NCBI RefSeq assembly: GCF_036379515.1
Contig: NZ_DASVGN010000032.1
Location: forward strand, 1 to 64,000
Direction: 5' to 3'
DNA length: 64,000 nt
Source: Castellaniella sp036379515
GTDB taxonomy: Bacteria > Pseudomonadota > Gammaproteobacteria > Burkholderiales > Burkholderiaceae_B
In this document: piece after piece, positions 46,205 through 55,516 of the stretch
How positions within the stretch are numbered: the first letter of the stretch is position 1
Layout: the number at the start of each line of letters is the position of its first letter
The notes under the pieces: model-generated
Seen by the model: only the letters and a program-made list of their open reading frames with translations
What the model was told of the DNA's origin: nothing
Database searches by the model: none
Position numbers and translations under genes: made by a program

Positions 46205-47953
46205 ATGGGTTTCGGACAAGGTCTGAGCGGTCTGAACGCAGCAGCACAGAATCTGGATGTCATTGGCAACAACATTGCCAATGCGGGGGTAGTGGGCTTC
46301 AAGTCGTCGTCAGTGACCTTTGCAGACGTGTACGCAAGTTCACAGGTAGGCCTGGGTGTTCAGGTGGCTTCGGTGAACCAACGGTTCACCACCGGCACGG
46401 TTTCTTCCACTGGCAACCAGTTCGACATGGCAATCGACGGCTCCAAGGGTCTGTTCGTCGTGTCGCGCCCGGACGGCACCAATCTTTATACCCGCAATGG
46501 GCAGTTCTTCGCCGACAAAGACAATAAAATCGTCAACTCGCAAGGGCAGCAGCTCATGGGCTATGCCCCCGGCAGCACCACCCTGGTGGGCATGACGATC
46601 CCTACCGGCAACATCGCGCCGCAACCCACCAGCACCATCACCAATCTGGTGAACCTCGATGCCAATGCGGCCGTGGTTCCCAGCGTGGGAGTGACAGGTG
46701 CGCTCGGGCAGGTTTCATTGACTCAGAACGGCGCAACGACTCAGTACTTTTACAAGATCAATGGCGGCGTCTATTCCTGGACGGACGCGAGCGGAAACCC
46801 GGGCGGCCCGGTGCCCCCGTCGGGTGCCTATACGACGGATGTCGCTACGGCGGCGACTCCACTCACCATGACGGGGGGTCAGGTCTTAGCCGCCGATGGG
46901 ACCACCCCTGTTCTACCGGCCAGCCTCCCGGCGACGGGTGGCAATACGCTGGGTGATGCGACCACCGTGGGCACTTTGTATTTGAATGGCAAGGCTTATT
47001 ACTACAAATATGACGCTGCGGGCCCGGGGACGGGATACACCTGGTATACGGATGCAACCGGTACGACTGCGGCAACTACTGCCGCCGACGGGCTGCCCGA
47101 TGATGCTGCTGCGGCCGCTCCCTATCAATCGGGTGCAGCAGGCGGTACGGCTGTCAATATCACAGGCTCGTCGGGGACACCCAGCGCCGCGCTCCCGACG
47201 GGCGCCGGTAATGTAGCCTACGTGGCGCCTGTCGTGGCCGTTTCCTTCGACCCCACCAACCCCGCGTCGTTCTCGGAGGTTACTCCGGTCGTAGTCTTTG
47301 ACTCACTGGGCAACCAGCACACCGTGCAGCAGTACTACACCAAGCGTGAGCCCAGTGGCGGCAATAGCGTGTGGGAAGTCAATTACGTCGTTGACGGGCA
47401 GCTTTCGCCCAGCAACACGGCCAAGCTTGAATTCAGCGACGCCGGCCGTCTGGTCGCCGGGTCGCCCGCCACCATCACTTTCACTGCAGGAGGCGGCACC
47501 TCGCCCGCATTGCCGGCCACGATTGCCGTGAGATACGACAACTCCACTCAGTTTGGCGGCAGTTTCTCGCAAAATTTCACCCAGGACGGATACTCCACGG
47601 GCGAATACGCGAGCATGTCGATTGGCACCAATGGCGAACTGATGGCCAACTACACCAACGGCGCCAAGAAGACGGTCGGGCAACTGGTCCTGGCCGACTT
47701 CAACAACCTGCAGGGTTTGCAGTCCGTGGGCGGCAACGCCTGGGCGGAGACGGCATCGTCTGGCCAGGCCATCATCGGCATGCCGGGCAGCAACGGTCTG
47801 GCCGGTATCAAAGGACAGGCCGTGGAAGAATCCAACGTGGACATGAGCCAGGAACTGGTCAATCTGATCATCGCCCAGCGTACCTACCAAGCCAACGCCG
47901 AGACCATCAAGACGCAGGACCAGATCTTGCAAACCATGATCTCGATGCGCTGA
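46205..47953 (+). CDS. flgE: Flagellar hook protein FlgE, enlarged
   Basis: This 582-residue hook subunit has conserved ends (GLSGLNAAAQNLDVIGNNIA at the start; TYQANAETIKTQDQILQTM at the end). It is well above the roughly 400 residues of enteric FlgE. The extra sequence lies in the centre (about 175-345) and is Ala/Gly/Thr/Pro-rich with repeated Tyr (YSWTDASGNPGG, YTWYTDATGTT), probably a surface-exposed domain. Promoter, if separate, is not evident in the 70-bp gap after flgD. Confidence 0.95.
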   Translation: MGFGQGLSGLNAAAQNLDVIGNNIANAGVVGFKSSSVTFADVYASSQVGLGVQVASVNQRFTTGTVSSTGNQFDMAIDGSKGLFVVSRPDGTNLYTRNGQFFADKDNKIVNSQGQQLMGYAPGSTTLVGMTIPTGNIAPQPTSTITNLVNLDANAAVVPSVGVTGALGQVSLTQNGATTQYFYKINGGVYSWTDASGNPGGPVPPSGAYTTDVATAATPLTMTGGQVLAADGTTPVLPASLPATGGNTLGDATTVGTLYLNGKAYYYKYDAAGPGTGYTWYTDATGTTAATTAADGLPDDAAAAAPYQSGAAGGTAVNITGSSGTPSAALPTGAGNVAYVAPVVAVSFDPTNPASFSEVTPVVVFDSLGNQHTVQQYYTKREPSGGNSVWEVNYVVDGQLSPSNTAKLEFSDAGRLVAGSPATITFTAGGGTSPALPATIAVRYDNSTQFGGSFSQNFTQDGYSTGEYASMSIGTNGELMANYTNGAKKTVGQLVLADFNNLQGLQSVGGNAWAETASSGQAIIGMPGSNGLAGIKGQAVEESNVDMSQELVNLIIAQRTYQANAETIKTQDQILQTMISMR

Positions 47954-47965
47954 TAGGCCGTTGAC

Positions 47966-48718
47966 ATGGATCGCATTCTCTACACTGCCTCCAACGGCGC
48001 TGCCCGCATTCTGGAGCAGCAGTCGATCATCGCCAACAATATGGCCAATGTGGCCACGACGGGGTTCCGGGCGCAGCTCGCCCAATACCGGTCCGTCCCC
48101 GTGGTGCCTGAGGCGGGCGAGCTGCCCACGCGCGTGAGTACCGTGGCAGCTACGCCCGGAAGCGACATGTCGCAGGGGGCCATGGTGGATACGGGCCACG
48201 CACTGGATGCAGCGATTGCGGGCCCGGGCTGGTTTGCGGTGCAGACGCCCCAAGGTGAGGCCTACACGCGTGCCGGCGAGTTCGCGGTCAATCAGCAAAA
48301 TCAACTGGTGACGCAAGGGGGCTGGCCGGTGCTGTCGGCCGGTGGCCAGCCCATCGAGGTACCGGATCGGGGTTCGCTCACGTTTGCATCCGACGGCCAG
48401 ATCAGCGCGCTGGGGGCGGGGGACAACCCGCGCGACGTGCAGCTGCTGGCGCAGTTCAAGCTCGTCAATCCGCCGGCAGCTCAGATGCAGCGGGGCGACG
48501 ATGGCCTGTTTCGCATGGCAAACGGTCAGCCGCCTGCGCAGCCTGACCCCGCGGTGAAGATTGCGCCGGGCTTCGTGGAAAAGAGCAACGTCAATCCGGC
48601 GCAGACCATGGTCGCCATGATTGCCAATGCGCGTCAGTTCGAGTTGCAGATGCAGGTCGTCAAGAATGCCAGCAGCAATGAAGACCGTGGCAACTCCATT
48701 CTTTCGGTCCAGAACTAG
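47966..48718 (+). CDS. flgF: Flagellar rod protein FlgF
   Basis: The 250-residue protein has the rod/hook family N-terminus (IIANNMANVATTGFRAQLAQ) and C-terminus (NPAQTMVAMIANARQFELQM). It is part of the proximal rod, 12 nt after flgE. Confidence 0.96.
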   Translation: MDRILYTASNGAARILEQQSIIANNMANVATTGFRAQLAQYRSVPVVPEAGELPTRVSTVAATPGSDMSQGAMVDTGHALDAAIAGPGWFAVQTPQGEAYTRAGEFAVNQQNQLVTQGGWPVLSAGGQPIEVPDRGSLTFASDGQISALGAGDNPRDVQLLAQFKLVNPPAAQMQRGDDGLFRMANGQPPAQPDPAVKIAPGFVEKSNVNPAQTMVAMIANARQFELQMQVVKNASSNEDRGNSILSVQN

Positions 48719-48776
48719 GGCCAGGATCAACGTGCGGGCGCGCTGCGCCGTGCCTTCTTGAACAGGGATACCCTTC

Positions 48777-49562
48777 ATGATTCGTTCACTGTGGATCGCC
48801 AAGACGGGGCTGGAAACCCAGCAGACCGCCATGGATGTGATTTCCAACAACCTGGCCAACGTCAACACCACGGGGTTCAAGCGCGGCCGCGCCGTGTTCG
48901 AAGACCTGATGTATCAGACCGTGCGCCAGCCAGGTGCTGCGGTGGGGGCTGCCAACCAGTTGCCCACGGGCTTGCAGCTGGGCACCGGCGCGCGCACCGT
49001 GGCGACCGAACGCATCCATACACAAGGGGACTTGAAACAGACCGGCAACGCGCTGGACGTCGCCATTCAGGGTAACGGCTTTTTACAGGTGGAAATGCCG
49101 GACGGCAGCTTTGCCTATACGCGCGACGGCAGTATCCAGCGCGACCAGAACGGCATGCTGGTGACGGCTGGGGGGTATCCGATTCAGCCGGGCATCAATA
49201 TTCCGGACAATGCGCAGTCCATCACCATCGGTCGTGACGGTACCGTGTCGGTGACGCAGCCGGGAGCCGTCGGCACAAACGTGCAGGTGGGCCAGCTGCA
49301 GTTGGCCACCTTCATCAATCCGGCCGGCTTGCAGAGCATGGGTGAAAACCTGTATGCCGAGACGGATTCGTCCGGGCCTGCCAATCTGCTGCAGCCCGGT
49401 CTGGATGGCGCGGGCATCCTGATGCAGAACTATGTCGAAACATCGAACGTGAATGTGGCCGAGGAACTGGTCAACATGATCACCACCCAACGGGCGTTCG
49501 AGATGAACAGCAAGGCCGTGGAAACGTCCGACCAGATGCTGGCGCGTCTGTCGCAGCTGTAG
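48777..49562 (+). CDS. flgG: Flagellar distal rod protein FlgG
   Basis: The 261-residue protein has the distal-rod N-terminal motif (MDVISNNLANVNTTGFKRGR), FlgG-specific LPTGLQLGTGARTVATERIH, and the C-terminal EELVNMITTQRAFEMNSKAV. It forms the rod section inside the P and L rings. Confidence 0.97.
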   Translation: MIRSLWIAKTGLETQQTAMDVISNNLANVNTTGFKRGRAVFEDLMYQTVRQPGAAVGAANQLPTGLQLGTGARTVATERIHTQGDLKQTGNALDVAIQGNGFLQVEMPDGSFAYTRDGSIQRDQNGMLVTAGGYPIQPGINIPDNAQSITIGRDGTVSVTQPGAVGTNVQVGQLQLATFINPAGLQSMGENLYAETDSSGPANLLQPGLDGAGILMQNYVETSNVNVAEELVNMITTQRAFEMNSKAVETSDQMLARLSQL

Positions 49563-49579
49563 GCGATGGTGGAGACGGC

Positions 49580-50272
49580 ATGAGTGGGGCGTTGCGATCC
49601 TTCCGAACCGGCCTGCTGGTGTTGATGCTGGTGTTGTCGGGCTGCGCGCTGGTGCCGCCCGAGCCTGTGGTCACGGGGCCGCTGTCAGCACCTCCTCCGC
49701 CTCCGGTGGCTCCGTCGGCCGAGGCTAACGGCTCCATTTATCAGCCCACGGCCTACGGCAACTACCCCCTGTTCGAAGATCGGCGCCCGCGCAACGTGGG
49801 AGACATCGTCACCGTCGTGATTCAGGAAAAGACCAATGCGGCGAAGACAGTGGACACCAGCACCAACCGCAATGGCAGCACTGGCATGACCATTGGCGCC
49901 TCACCGGCCATACTTCCTACGGACTTGGGAGCCAAGCAAGACTTTCAGGCTACCGGCACCAACAAGTCGGATGGCAAGGGTTCCAGTAGCGCCACCAATG
50001 TATTCAGCGGCACCTTGACCACGACAGTGATCGGTGTGCTTCCCAACGGCAACTTGCAAGTCGCGGGTGAAAAGCAGATCGCGATCAATCGCGGCAGCGA
50101 GTACGTGCGGTTTTCGGGGGTCGTAGACCCACGCTCGATTTCGGGTAGCGGCACGGTGCCCTCGACTCTGGTGGCTGACGCCCGGATCGAATATCGAAGC
50201 AAGGGCGTGATGGACGAGGTGCAGACGATGGGATGGCTGCAGCGCTTTTTCCTCAATATTGCACCGTTCTGA
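49580..50272 (+). CDS. flgH: L-ring lipoprotein FlgH
   Basis: A 230-residue outer-membrane lipoprotein (signal ending LVLSGC, acylated Cys22) has the FlgH blocks LFEDRRPRNVGDIVTVVIQE and a C-terminal DEVQTMGWLQRFFLNIAPF. It forms the L ring. Confidence 0.97.
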   Translation: MSGALRSFRTGLLVLMLVLSGCALVPPEPVVTGPLSAPPPPPVAPSAEANGSIYQPTAYGNYPLFEDRRPRNVGDIVTVVIQEKTNAAKTVDTSTNRNGSTGMTIGASPAILPTDLGAKQDFQATGTNKSDGKGSSSATNVFSGTLTTTVIGVLPNGNLQVAGEKQIAINRGSEYVRFSGVVDPRSISGSGTVPSTLVADARIEYRSKGVMDEVQTMGWLQRFFLNIAPF

Positions 50273-50276
50273 GGTC

Positions 50277-51446
50277 ATGATCGTGAGTGTTCTGCTGTCT
50301 TGTTTCGGAATCGCGCGTTGCAAGGGCTCGCAGTGGCTGCGCTGGAGCTTGAGGGTCTTGGTGCTGGCCTCGGCGGTGGCGAGTCCCTTTCAGGTTGCTC
50401 AAGCCGAACGGATCAAGGATCTGGCGTCGTTTACCGGGGTGCGCCAGAATCAGCTCGTGGGCTATGGGCTGGTCGTGGGGTTGGACGGCAGCGGCGACCA
50501 GGTGCGGCAGACGCCCTTCACACAGCAGAGTCTGACCAATATGCTGTCGCAGTTGGGCGTGACGGTGCCGCAGGGCACCAACATGCAGGTCAAGAACGTC
50601 GCTGCAGTCATGGTCACCGCGCGTCTGCCGGCGTTTGCCCAACCCGGACAGACGGTGGATGTCGTGGTGTCTTCCATGGGCAACGCCAAGAGCTTGCGAG
50701 GCGGCACGCTTCTGATGACGCCGCTCAAGGGGGCCAATGGTCAGGTCTATGCCTTGGCGCAAGGCAACCTGCTGGTGGGTGGAGCGGGGGCTTCGCAGGG
50801 GGGGGCCAGCGTCCAGGTCAATCAGCTCAATGGCGGCATCGTGCCTGACGGTGCCATCGTCGAACGCGGGGTGCCCACCACTTATGCGCAAAATGGCATG
50901 GTGCGGCTGGAACTCAACAGCAGCGATTTCGGCATGGCTGAAAGCGTCGTGGCGGCGTTGAATCGCCGCTTTGGGGCGCGTTCGGCCACCGCCTTGAATG
51001 CCCGCACGATTGAGTTGCGGGTGCCGACTGACCCTTCTTCCCAGCTGGCCTTTCTGTCTCAGGTCGAGAACCTGCAGGTGAGTCTGCCGCCGGCCCGCGC
51101 CCGTGTGGTGATCAATGCGCGCACCGGGTCTGTCGTGATGAATCGTACGGTGACCATCGACGAAGCGGCCGTCGCCTACGGCAATTTGTCTGTCACCATC
51201 AACCCGCAACAACAGGTCAGCCAGCCCAACACGCCGTTTGGTGGCGGGCAGACAGTGGTCACCACGAATACCGACATCCAGGTGCGTAGCGACAACGGCA
51301 CGATCAAGCACGTGCGCACCAGTGCCAATCTGGCCGACGTGGTCCGGGCCTTGAACGCCCTGGGCGCGACGCCTCAGGACCTGCTGTCCATTCTGCAGAA
51401 TCTCAAGAGTGCCGGCGCCTTGCATGCCGATCTGGACGTGATCTAG
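50277..51446 (+). CDS. flgI: P-ring protein FlgI
   Basis: The 389-residue periplasmic protein has a long signal region and then AERIKDLASFTGVRQNQLVG, the standard FlgI start. It ends QDLLSILQNLKSAGALHADLDVI. It forms the P ring with help from FlgA. ATG 50277 is chosen; GTG 50283 is possible, and the signal peptide is longer than usual in either case. Confidence 0.96.
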   Translation: MIVSVLLSCFGIARCKGSQWLRWSLRVLVLASAVASPFQVAQAERIKDLASFTGVRQNQLVGYGLVVGLDGSGDQVRQTPFTQQSLTNMLSQLGVTVPQGTNMQVKNVAAVMVTARLPAFAQPGQTVDVVVSSMGNAKSLRGGTLLMTPLKGANGQVYALAQGNLLVGGAGASQGGASVQVNQLNGGIVPDGAIVERGVPTTYAQNGMVRLELNSSDFGMAESVVAALNRRFGARSATALNARTIELRVPTDPSSQLAFLSQVENLQVSLPPARARVVINARTGSVVMNRTVTIDEAAVAYGNLSVTINPQQQVSQPNTPFGGGQTVVTTNTDIQVRSDNGTIKHVRTSANLADVVRALNALGATPQDLLSILQNLKSAGALHADLDVI

Positions 51447-51455
51447 GAGCCGCCC

Positions 51456-52421
51456 ATGGGATTCGTCGCCAGCACACCGTTGCCCAGCAAGGACGTCCAG
51501 CCGTCCGCCCTGGATTTTGCCAGCCTCAATCAGCTCAAGCGTGGGGTGCAGGCCGGGGTGAACGCGCCAGAAGACCAAAAGCGGGAAGTGGCCCGTCAGT
51601 TTGAGGCCATGTTCATCCAGATGATGCTCAAGCAGGCGCGCAAGACCTCGGATCAGATGCCTACGATCTTTGATTCGCAGGCCACCCGCATGGCGCAGAG
51701 CATGAGCGATGAGCAGGCGGCTCTGGCCTTGGCCAACCCGGGGATTGGCCTGGCGGACGCCCTGATGGCGCAGATGCAAGGCGGTGGGGCGGATTCCAAG
51801 TCCAACCCGCAAGCGCCTGAAGCCGCCCGTTCGCGAGTGCCAGGACTGCAATCCCGCATTGGTGCCGGGCAGCAGACTGTGGCGGATTCGATTGATTCGC
51901 TCATCAATATGCTCGCCAGCGGCCGGCTGCGGGACAAAGTGAGCAGCGCCATTCAGGGTGCGCCAGACCACATTCGCAGCTTTGTGGACAAGATGTCGGC
52001 GGCCGCGCAGGTCGCGGCGGCGAGCAGTGGGGTGCCGGCCAAGCTCATCCTGAGCCAGGCGGCACTGGAATCGGGCTGGGGTCAGCGTGAGATCCGTAGG
52101 CCAGATGGCACCACAAGCCACAATCTGTTTGGCATCAAGGCGGGTAGCAACTGGCACGGTCCGGTCGTCAACGCCATGACAACTGAATTCGAAGACGGGG
52201 TTCCCCACCGGGTGCAACAGCCGTTTCGAGCCTATGGCAGCTATGCCGAGTCGTTCAGTGATTACGCGCGCTTGATTGGCAACAGCGACCGCTATAGCGG
52301 GGTGACTTCTGCGCATTCGGCTGAAGAAGCAGCGCGGCGCATTCAAGCCGCTGGCTATGCCACTGACCCGCAGTACGCCGACAAGCTGATTTCCATCATG
52401 GGGTATTTTCAGTCGCGCTAA
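51456..52421 (+). CDS. flgJ: Rod cap and muramidase FlgJ
   Basis: The 321-residue protein fuses the rod-capping domain (about 35-110, REVARQFEAMFIQMMLKQAR) to a C-terminal glucosaminidase-type domain. The catalytic Glu205 is in QAALESGWGQRE, and SHNLFGIKAG follows. It opens the cell wall for the rod. The stop overlaps the TAAA of the flgK promoter. Confidence 0.96.
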   Translation: MGFVASTPLPSKDVQPSALDFASLNQLKRGVQAGVNAPEDQKREVARQFEAMFIQMMLKQARKTSDQMPTIFDSQATRMAQSMSDEQAALALANPGIGLADALMAQMQGGGADSKSNPQAPEAARSRVPGLQSRIGAGQQTVADSIDSLINMLASGRLRDKVSSAIQGAPDHIRSFVDKMSAAAQVAAASSGVPAKLILSQAALESGWGQREIRRPDGTTSHNLFGIKAGSNWHGPVVNAMTTEFEDGVPHRVQQPFRAYGSYAESFSDYARLIGNSDRYSGVTSAHSAEEAARRIQAAGYATDPQYADKLISIMGYFQSR

Positions 52422-52445
52422 ATTCGGCGCGGCAAATGCCGTTAT
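52419..52445 (+). promoter_or_regulatory. Sigma-28 (FliA) promoter of flgK-flgL
   Basis: TAAA (52419-52422), GCCGTTAT (52438-52445) and a spacer of exactly 15 bp match the flagellar sigma-28 consensus (6 of 8 in the -10). It begins within the flgJ stop codon and lies about 65 bp upstream of flgK, which is a late gene. Confidence 0.75.
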
Positions 52446-52509
52446 TGGACTGTAAGACATAGAACGGGGAACAGCGTGAAGCCCCCCATCACAGACAGGA
52501 TCTCGCAGT

Positions 52510-54171
52510 ATGAATCTGGCAAATTTGGGCAAGGCGGGGCTTCAGGTTGCGCAGGATCGCCTGCAGACCACGGGCCACAACATCAACAACGCGGCGACCC
52601 CAGGGTATAGCCGCCAGGCCGTTATCGCGCAAAGCGCGGGGGCCACCTCCACTTCTGCAGGCTGGGTGGGGCGCGGTGTCGTTGCGGTCAGCGTCCAACG
52701 CTCGTACGACACCTTTCTGAGCCAGCAGCTCAACGATTCCCAGTCGCGCAGTGCAGCCCTCACGAGCTACGGAAACCAGATCGGCCAGATCAATAATCTG
52801 GTCGCTGATCGTACCGTGGGGATTTCTCCCGCCATTCAAAAATTCTTCGACAGTCTTGACGCCGTGGCGTCAGCTCCTGCCGATGTTGCAGCGCGTCAGG
52901 ATTTGATCGGCCAGGCCAACAGCTTGTCGACTCAGATCCGCAACGCCAACGCTTTTCTGGACAGCCAGCGGCAAAACGTCAATACCCAGGTTTCAACGAC
53001 GGTGTCGCAGATCAACAGCTACCTGAGCCGCATTCAAGATGTGAACAAGCAGCTGGCGACTGCGGGTGCAACGACACCTGGGCAGCCTCCCAATGATTTG
53101 CTGGATCAGCGTGACCAGCTGGTCAACGAACTGGGGCAGCTGGTGGACATCAAGACGTACGCTCAGGGGGACCAGATCAGCATCACGACCGGTAATGGCC
53201 AGACGCTGTTGGGCGGCAACACCGTGTTCCCGTTGCAAGCACAGCCCTCGGTAGCCGACCCAGGGCGTCTTGCCATCAGTTACACCATGACCGGTGCGGA
53301 CGGCCAGTTGCAGACCGTGGAGATGCCGGAAGGAGCCATCACGGGAGGGCAGTTGGGCGGGCTGCTGAAGTTTCGCGCCGATGCACTCGATTCTGTGCAA
53401 AATGACCTGGGCCGCATCGCGCTGGGAATTTCTGTCGCGGTCAATCAGCAGCACACGCAAGGGGTTGATCTGTCGGGCGCGCAGGGTGGAGCGCTCTTCG
53501 ACGTGGGGACACCGACAGTGATCGACAATGCGCGCAACGTCTCACAGGGCGCACCCAAGGCATCTTATACCCCGGGCGGGTTGTCTCAGATCACTGATCA
53601 GGATTATCGGGTCCAGTACGATGGCTCCGGATATGTCGTCACCCAGATGCCCAGCGGGACGGCTGTGGCGCCAGTGGTAGATGCGACGGCGCATACGCTT
53701 TCGTTTGATGGCGTGACCCTCGATGTCACGGGGCTGGCGCCTGTGGCAGGTGACACCTGGACGGTCCAGCCTACCCGCAATGCAGCGCAGCACATGGATG
53801 TGCTCATCACTGACCCGAGCAAGATCGCGGCGGCCGCTTCAGGTGCCGGCACGGCCAACGGCGACAACGCCTTGAAGCTGGCGGCGCTGCGGACAGACAA
53901 GGTGCTGGGCAATGGGTCGATGGGCCTGAACGAGGCGTACTCGCAATTGGTCAACAACGTGGCTGTCAAGACCCAGCAGAACACCACGGCACAAAAGGCA
54001 CAAGATACTCTCGTCCAGCAGAACACAGCGGCCCAGCAGGGCGTCTCGGGCGTCAATCTCGACGAAGAGTACATCAATCTGCAGCAGTATCAGGAACAGT
54101 ATCAGGCAGCGGCGCGCCTTATCAATACGGCGTCTACCTTGTTCGACACTTTGTTGGGATTGCGCAGTTAG
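52510..54171 (+). CDS. flgK: Hook-filament junction protein FlgK (HAP1)
   Basis: This 553-residue protein has the N-terminal LQTTGHNINNAATPGYSRQA block and C-terminal VNLDEEYINLQQYQEQYQAA. It joins hook and filament and is exported with FlgN. It is transcribed with flgL, probably from the sigma-28 promoter upstream. Confidence 0.96.
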   Translation: MNLANLGKAGLQVAQDRLQTTGHNINNAATPGYSRQAVIAQSAGATSTSAGWVGRGVVAVSVQRSYDTFLSQQLNDSQSRSAALTSYGNQIGQINNLVADRTVGISPAIQKFFDSLDAVASAPADVAARQDLIGQANSLSTQIRNANAFLDSQRQNVNTQVSTTVSQINSYLSRIQDVNKQLATAGATTPGQPPNDLLDQRDQLVNELGQLVDIKTYAQGDQISITTGNGQTLLGGNTVFPLQAQPSVADPGRLAISYTMTGADGQLQTVEMPEGAITGGQLGGLLKFRADALDSVQNDLGRIALGISVAVNQQHTQGVDLSGAQGGALFDVGTPTVIDNARNVSQGAPKASYTPGGLSQITDQDYRVQYDGSGYVVTQMPSGTAVAPVVDATAHTLSFDGVTLDVTGLAPVAGDTWTVQPTRNAAQHMDVLITDPSKIAAAASGAGTANGDNALKLAALRTDKVLGNGSMGLNEAYSQLVNNVAVKTQQNTTAQKAQDTLVQQNTAAQQGVSGVNLDEEYINLQQYQEQYQAAARLINTASTLFDTLLGLRS

Positions 54172-54195
54172 GCGCGCTACCGTAGGACGTTCATC

Positions 54196-55503
54196 ATGCG
54201 CATCAGCACCAGCCTCATATATGGCACCGGGTTGAATACCATCAACTCCCAGCAATCCGACCTGTTGCACCTTTATCAGCAGATCGGTTCCGGGCAAAAG
54301 ATGGTGACCCCGGCCGACGACCCCCTGGCCGCCTCGCAGGCAATCAATATTTCCCAATCCCAGGCGCTGAACGCGCGTTACGCGTCCAATCGCGCGGTGG
54401 CCAATCAGAATCTGGGCACCGAAGAAACGGCCCTGAGCTCTCTCGGCAACTTGCTCGTCAGCGTACGGACCAGCCTGGTGCAGGCCGGGAACGGCACCTT
54501 GTCGGACGCCGACCGCGCCACGCTGGCAGATACGCTCAAGAGCGCCCAGCAGACCATGCTCGGGTTGGCCAACACCACCGACGGCAACGGGCAGTATGTG
54601 TTTTCGGGGTCTCAGGGGGGGCTGGCGGCGTATGGACAGGTACCTGTCGACCCCAGCGACCTGACCAAAGGCTATACCTACCAGTACGGCGGCGATAGCC
54701 TGCAGCGCAATATTCAGGCCAGTCAGACGCGCCAGATCGCGGGCAGTGATGTTGGATCCGACGTGTTCCAGCGCGCTCAGCCCGGCACCCTGGCTTACAC
54801 CAGCGAACAGACGGCACAAGGGGCGGGGAGCACTGCGGTTGTGAGCCAACCTGCCGTCACGGATCCGGCGGCCAATCAGGGCGCTCGATATGGTTTCAGC
54901 GTGGCCTTCTCGAAAGACCCTGTCAGTGGCGCTCTGCAGTACCAGGTGACCACGACCGACTATGTAACGGATGCGGGTGCTGTGCCGCCCCCGACGGGAA
55001 CGGTGGTTGGACCCCAGGTGGCCTGGACCGCGGGGCAGCCGACGATAGATCTGGGCAATGGCACGTCGTTGTCAGTCAGCGGAGACCCCGCCGAGGGCGA
55101 TGCCTTCACGGTCAAGCCCATGAAGGATTCTTCCACCGATGTCAATGTATTCAATACCTTGAGTGGCTTGATCACAGCTCTGCAGCAGCCCGCTCAGGGA
55201 GATCCACAGTCCGCGGCCAGCATGCGTAATATGCTCAATACGGCCATGCAGAAGTTGTCGACCAACTATGACAACGTGCTGACGGTACGGGCGTCTGTAG
55301 GGTCGCGCATGAACGAGTTGACGGCACTGGACGATACGGGCACGCAAAATAATCTGGGCTACACCAAGACGCTTTCAGGTTTGGAAGACCTCGATTATTA
55401 CGATGCGTCCATGAAGCTGAGCCTGCGCCAGATGGCCTTGCAAGGGGCCGCTTCGGCCTTCCAGACCATTCAGGGTCTGAGTCTGTTCAATATGAATAAG
55501 TAA
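54196..55503 (+). CDS. flgL: Hook-filament junction protein FlgL (HAP3)
   Basis: The 435-residue flagellin-like protein has the N-terminal MRISTSLIYGTGLNTINSQQ and C-terminal coiled region (LSLRQMALQGAASAFQTIQG). It is the second junction protein under the filament. It follows flgK by 24 nt. Confidence 0.95.
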   Translation: MRISTSLIYGTGLNTINSQQSDLLHLYQQIGSGQKMVTPADDPLAASQAINISQSQALNARYASNRAVANQNLGTEETALSSLGNLLVSVRTSLVQAGNGTLSDADRATLADTLKSAQQTMLGLANTTDGNGQYVFSGSQGGLAAYGQVPVDPSDLTKGYTYQYGGDSLQRNIQASQTRQIAGSDVGSDVFQRAQPGTLAYTSEQTAQGAGSTAVVSQPAVTDPAANQGARYGFSVAFSKDPVSGALQYQVTTTDYVTDAGAVPPPTGTVVGPQVAWTAGQPTIDLGNGTSLSVSGDPAEGDAFTVKPMKDSSTDVNVFNTLSGLITALQQPAQGDPQSAASMRNMLNTAMQKLSTNYDNVLTVRASVGSRMNELTALDDTGTQNNLGYTKTLSGLEDLDYYDASMKLSLRQMALQGAASAFQTIQGLSLFNMNK

Positions 55504-55516
55504 AAGGCACCGTATC

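Noticed and set aside
47303..48880. 525-residue open frame on the minus strand opposite flgE and flgF
   Set aside because: Antisense shadow of conserved rod and hook genes with no protein family features.
50253..52532. 759-residue open frame on the minus strand opposite flgI and flgJ
   Set aside because: The longest frame in the window by chance only; it is antisense to two certain flagellar genes and is His/Arg/Gly-rich low-quality sequence.
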